In this document: piece after piece, positions 13,061 through 15,803 of the stretch | Layout: the number at the start of each line of letters is the position of its first letter | How positions within the stretch are numbered: the stretch's first letter is position 1 | Origin: JALHMQ01 sp037441125 | Lineage (GTDB): Bacteria > Pseudomonadota > Gammaproteobacteria > Burkholderiales > Burkholderiaceae_F | Length of the DNA stretch: 15,803 nt | Assembly: GCA_037441125.1 (NCBI GenBank) | Contig: JBBIST010000078.1 | Coordinates: forward strand, 1 to 15,803 | Direction of reading: 5' to 3' | Translations under genes and position numbers: made by a program | The notes under the pieces: model-generated | What the model saw: only the letters and a program-made list of their open reading frames with translations | Told to the model about the DNA's origin: nothing | Databases searched by the model: none

Positions 13061-13525
13061 ATGCCCGCCGACGCCGCCGCGACCGCTGACGCCGCCGACC
13101 CGAACTGCCCGCTGTGCAGCGGTGACGGCGGCGCGCTCGTGCTGCGCACCGACCTGCTGCGCGTGGTGTTCGCCGACGAGCCCGACTACCCGGGCTTCTG
13201 CCGCGTGATCCTCGCCGCCCACGTGCGCGAGATGACCGAGCTGGCGCCGGCGCAGATTGCGCGTCTGATGGGGGCGGTGTTCGCGGTCGAGGACGCCCAG
13301 CGCGCGGTGCTGGCGCCGCTGAAGGTCAACCTCGCGAGCCTCGGCAACCAGACCCCGCACCTGCACTGGCACGTAATCCCGCGCTGGGCCGACGACACCC
13401 ACTTCCCGCAGCCGGTGTGGGGCCCGCGCCAGCGCGATCCCGATCCGCGCCGGCTTGCGGCGCGCCGCGCGCTGCTGCCGCGGCTGGCCGACGAGATCCG
13501 CGCCCGCCTGCCGGCGTCCGCCTGA
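13061..13525 (+). CDS. HIT-family nucleotide hydrolase/transferase
   Basis: A 154-aa histidine-triad protein. The signature HLHWHVIPR has the triad His100/His102/His104, the last acting as nucleophile in this family. The upstream strand LKVNLASLGNQTPHLH fits the family core, and VILAAHVREMTEL (49-61) matches the usual helix-leading segment. Substrates are unresolved; HIT enzymes act on AMP-N-substituted compounds or dinucleoside polyphosphates. The subgroup with a short CPLC-type pair near the N-terminus (Cys16, Cys19) and a WxxDTHFPxPVW-like tail is common in beta- and gammaproteobacteria, where it is often just called HIT domain protein. The ATG at 13061 fits the usual length. It converges on the SPOR gene with 17 nt between stops. 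Confidence 0.88.
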   Translation: MPADAAATADAADPNCPLCSGDGGALVLRTDLLRVVFADEPDYPGFCRVILAAHVREMTELAPAQIARLMGAVFAVEDAQRAVLAPLKVNLASLGNQTPHLHWHVIPRWADDTHFPQPVWGPRQRDPDPRRLAARRALLPRLADEIRARLPASA

Positions 13526-13542
13526 CCGGGCAACGCGGCCGA

Positions 13543-14232
13543 TCACACCGCCGGGCAGACGTGCAGGCGGGTGGCGCCGAATTCCTTCTTCAGTTCCGCC
13601 AGTGCCGCCGCCAGCGCCGGATCGACGTCGCGGATCACGAAGCGCGTGGCGCTCACGGTCGACGGCCGGTCGGCCACGCGCGCCTGGGCGACGCCGCGCT
13701 TGTGCAGGTCGGCCAGATGCCGGTTGGCGAGCTCAAGGTCGCGGAACGAGCCGAGCGCGATGCCATGGCGCAGCGGCGAGTTCTCGCCCAGCACGGCCAC
13801 GTCGCGCAGTCCCTGCTGGCGCAGTTGCGCCGCCGCGCGCTCGGCCTCGGCGCGCGACCGCAGCGGCGGCAGGTAGACCATGTACCAGCCGGCCGCATCG
13901 ACGGCGCGCGCCTCGATCCGCTCGGCCGCCAGCAGCAGGTCCAGGCGCGGCCGTACGCGTGCCGCCTGCGCCTCGGAGAAGTCGCCGAACTCGACGCAAG
14001 CCGCACCACGCGCGGCGTCGAGCGCAACTTCGGCCGGCGCGGCAGCGGCGCGCGCCGCCGCGCGCAACTGGCGCGCCTGCTCCGGGGTCAGCACGCGGAT
14101 GCGCTCGGCCTCGACCTGGCGCAGCACGCGCTCTGGCTCGCGGCCGCCGTCGGGCGGTGGACCGAAGGCGCCGCGCTGCCATGCGAACAGCGCCAAGTTG
14201 ACCGCGATCAGCAGCAGGAACAGCAGCTTCAC
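13543..14232 (-). CDS. Membrane-anchored SPOR-domain protein
   Basis: A 229-aa protein starting with GTG at 14232. GGAG 6 nt upstream and a start only 3 nt past the coaX stop support this. Residues 1-18 (MKLLFLLLIAVNLALFAW) form an N-terminal membrane anchor with no clear cleavage site. An Arg/Ala-rich helical linker covers about 30-110. Residues about 113-190 are a SPOR-like domain, with WYMVYLPPLRSRAEAERAAAQL, GIALGSFRDLELANRHLADL and a final strand ARVADR; SPOR domains bind denuded peptidoglycan glycans at division septa. A C-terminal extension (190-229) ends LHVCPAV. Two Cys in the periplasmic part (79 and 226) could pair. It is the last gene of the birA-coaX operon. A link to division or envelope remodelling comes from the domain only. 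Confidence 0.82.
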   Translation of the reverse strand: MKLLFLLLIAVNLALFAWQRGAFGPPPDGGREPERVLRQVEAERIRVLTPEQARQLRAAARAAAAPAEVALDAARGAACVEFGDFSEAQAARVRPRLDLLLAAERIEARAVDAAGWYMVYLPPLRSRAEAERAAAQLRQQGLRDVAVLGENSPLRHGIALGSFRDLELANRHLADLHKRGVAQARVADRPSTVSATRFVIRDVDPALAAALAELKKEFGATRLHVCPAV

Positions 14233-14235
14233 GGA

Positions 14236-15159
14236 CTACTCCGCCGGTTGCCGCGCGTCGGCCACGGCGGCCGCCTGCTCGGCGTGCGCGCGCAGCGCGA
14301 TGCCGCGCAGCACCAGGTGGTGCTCGAGCGACAGCGCCGACACCGCGCGCTCGGCCAGCACCGAGCGCGACAGCGGACCGAAGAGAGAGCGCGCGCCGCC
14401 GCCGGTGAGCAGCAGTCGCGGCGGCTCGATCGCCGCGCGCTCGAGCTCGGCGGCGAACTCGCGCACGACGTTTTCCACCAAGCCGAGCTGCGCGTAGTGC
14501 ACGCCGCTGGCGATCGCGTGCTCGCTGTCGATCGCGTGCGCCACCGGCGCTGCCGCCTGCTCGACCCGCGGCAGTCGCGCCGTGCCCTGAGCCAGCGCGG
14601 CGCGCATTAGCGCCGGGCCGGGGGCGATCACGCCGCCGACGAACACCGCCGCCGCGTAGGGCTCGGCGCGCACGCAATCGACCGTGGTCGCCGTTCCCGC
14701 GCTCACGACCACCAGCGACTGATCAGGGAACTTGGCGCAGGCGGCGATCTGCGCGTGCCAGCGATCGGCACCAAGCTGCAGCGGATCGCGATAGCCGTTG
14801 AGCAGCGCCACGCCGTGGCCGAGGCCGCGCCCTTCGAAATGCGGTTGCGGGCCGAACCAGCGGACCTCGAGGCCGCAGGCGGCGCGCACCGCGCGCTCGA
14901 TCGCGCGCCCGACCTCGGCGCTGGCCACACAGGTGGCGAACACGCCGCGAAACCGCAGTCCGGACCAGGCGCCGACCAGCCGCTCGTCGAGCGCGGCGGC
15001 AGCACCGCTCGCCTCGATCCCGGTGCCGAGGAAGCGGTGGCCGTCGCGGTCGCTGATCGCCCACTTGACCGCACTGTTGCCGGCGTCGATCACGAGCCAG
15101 CCGGCGGCCGCGGTGCGCTCTTCGGCCTCGCCTTGCCCGGCGCGGTCCGGCGCGCTCAC
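14236..15159 (-). CDS. coaX: Type III pantothenate kinase
   Basis: CoaX phosphorylates pantothenate, the first step of coenzyme A synthesis; it is cytosolic, and in Bordetella the homologue was named Baf (Bvg accessory factor). This copy is 307 aa, longer than the roughly 255-260 aa usual for the family, because of an N-terminal extension of about 22 residues and a longer C-terminus. Motifs: DAGNSAVKW (25-33, phosphate-binding), GADRW (130-134), GTATTVD (155-161), GGVIAPGPALM (175-185) and TGGGA (252-256). The frame is open far upstream, inside birA; the chosen GTG at 15159 overlaps the birA stop (GTGA), which implies translational coupling. A much later GTG would remove the first strand of the kinase. 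The SPOR gene follows after 3 nt. Confidence 0.93.
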   Translation of the reverse strand: MSAPDRAGQGEAEERTAAAGWLVIDAGNSAVKWAISDRDGHRFLGTGIEASGAAAALDERLVGAWSGLRFRGVFATCVASAEVGRAIERAVRAACGLEVRWFGPQPHFEGRGLGHGVALLNGYRDPLQLGADRWHAQIAACAKFPDQSLVVVSAGTATTVDCVRAEPYAAAVFVGGVIAPGPALMRAALAQGTARLPRVEQAAAPVAHAIDSEHAIASGVHYAQLGLVENVVREFAAELERAAIEPPRLLLTGGGARSLFGPLSRSVLAERAVSALSLEHHLVLRGIALRAHAEQAAAVADARQPAE

Positions 15160-15803
15160 CCGACCGCCTTCGCGCCGGCGGCGCGCAGCGACACCTCGCC
15201 GGAAGCAACTGCCACGACCCGGCCGCCGCGTTCGAGCAGCAATCGACCTGCGCCGTCGACGCCGAGCGCGCGGCCGCCGTCGGCACGCGCGCCCTGCTCG
15301 ATCAGATCCACCGCCTGACCGACGAGCGCAAAGCGTCGCATGAAGCGCGCCTGAAACGGCACGAAGCCGCGCTGCTCGCAGTCGCGCAACGCCGCCAGCA
15401 GCGACGTGGCGATGGCGCCGATCAACGCCTCGCGCCGCGCCAGCAACCGCGCCAGCGGCACGCGCTCGACCAGCGCCGCGGCCGGTTGGCCGATCGAGGC
15501 GCGCGCCGCCGCATCGAGCCACAGGTTGACGCCGACGCCGAGCACCAGCGTGCGCCGGCCGTCGCGGTCGCTCGCCAGCTCGGCCAGCACGCCGGCCAGC
15601 TTGCGGCCGTCGAGCAGGACGTCGTTCGGCCACTTCAGCATCGCCTCGAGGCCGAGCTCGGACGCGAGCACTTCCGCCAGCGCCACGCCGGCGACCAGGG
15701 TCGCCGCCGGCGGCGGCGCGCCGGCAAGCGGCAGCGCGAGCGAGAACAGCAGCGCGGCGCCGGGTTCGGCGTGCCAGCGCCGGCCCATGCGGCCGCGGCC
15801 GGC
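15156..15803 (-). CDS. birA: Biotin-[acetyl-CoA-carboxylase] ligase, 5' end outside window
   Basis: The visible 215 residues are the catalytic and C-terminal part of biotin protein ligase, which makes biotinyl-AMP and biotinylates the carrier subunit of acetyl-CoA carboxylase. The frame is open to the right edge and begins with AGRGRMGRRWH, the biotinyl-AMP-binding loop (GRGRxGRxW). Next come LKWPNDVLLDGRKLAGVLAE (KWPND and the catalytic Lys region) and VLGVGVNLW (GxGxN). The C-terminal SH3-like domain includes ALGVDGAGRLLLERGGRVVAVASGEVSLR. Whether an N-terminal DNA-binding domain exists (bifunctional repressor) cannot be seen, since that part lies outside. An internal ATG at 15788 is not the start. 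Translationally coupled to coaX through a 4-nt stop/start overlap. Confidence 0.95.
   Translation of the reverse strand, partial: AGRGRMGRRWHAEPGAALLFSLALPLAGAPPPAATLVAGVALAEVLASELGLEAMLKWPNDVLLDGRKLAGVLAELASDRDGRRTLVLGVGVNLWLDAAARASIGQPAAALVERVPLARLLARREALIGAIATSLLAALRDCEQRGFVPFQARFMRRFALVGQAVDLIEQGARADGGRALGVDGAGRLLLERGGRVVAVASGEVSLRAAGAKAVG

Noticed and set aside
14236..15633. 465-aa version of coaX starting inside birA
   Set aside because: The extra N-terminal residues overlap the conserved birA catalytic domain in another frame and have no family similarity; the GTG at 15159 is sufficient.

Overview
This is a very GC-rich window with strong G/C bias at third codon positions. The gene content fits a betaproteobacterium, most likely in or near the Burkholderiales: a giant DUF3683-FAD-FeS-CCG oxidoreductase, a birA-coaX-SPOR gene run and a SrkA/YihE kinase. 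The genus assignment is inference. I see no tRNA, rRNA, CRISPR array, transposase or phage gene.

Left part (1-6600): seven consecutive minus-strand genes, every one with an N-terminal signal peptide, so the block looks dedicated to the periplasm, outer membrane or cell surface. In transcription order they are: a 457-aa conserved secreted protein with a glycine-zipper tail; a four-gene operon (a CsgG/HfaB-family protein, a 259-aa unknown, a protein with about eight Gly-Phe-Gly-Gly-Gln-Pro-Gln-Pro-type repeats, and a 166-aa small secreted protein); then a Pro-rich disordered protein and a protein with four 4-Cys modules followed by a poly-Pro repeat, which runs off the left edge. Each of the three transcription units starts downstream of the same 17-nt palindromic element. 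In all three, the element is followed at exactly 8 nt by CTA, which strongly suggests one shared regulator or sigma factor. I regard this as the candidate undescribed system: a co-regulated CsgG-like envelope or surface-assembly locus. A REP-pair-like inverted repeat lies in its largest intergenic gap.

Middle part (6600-12900): divergent from the envelope block is a SrkA-type stress kinase gene, then a 1316-aa flavin/iron-sulfur oxidoreductase related to D-lactate/glycolate dehydrogenases. This gene converges on a GAF-like/GGDEF diguanylate cyclase gene. A short stem spans both of their stop codons.

Right part (12900-15803): a HIT-family protein on the plus strand converges with a tightly packed minus-strand operon of birA (5' end outside the window), coaX (type III pantothenate kinase) and a membrane-anchored SPOR-domain protein. 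Stop and start codons overlap or nearly touch in this operon. These are housekeeping cofactor (biotin, CoA) and envelope functions.

Two genes are not obvious from simple start-to-stop ORF scanning: the Cys-rich protein at 1-961, which has no stop inside the window, and the true starts of the second operon gene (4189) and of coaX (GTG at 15159), which lie inside longer open frames.
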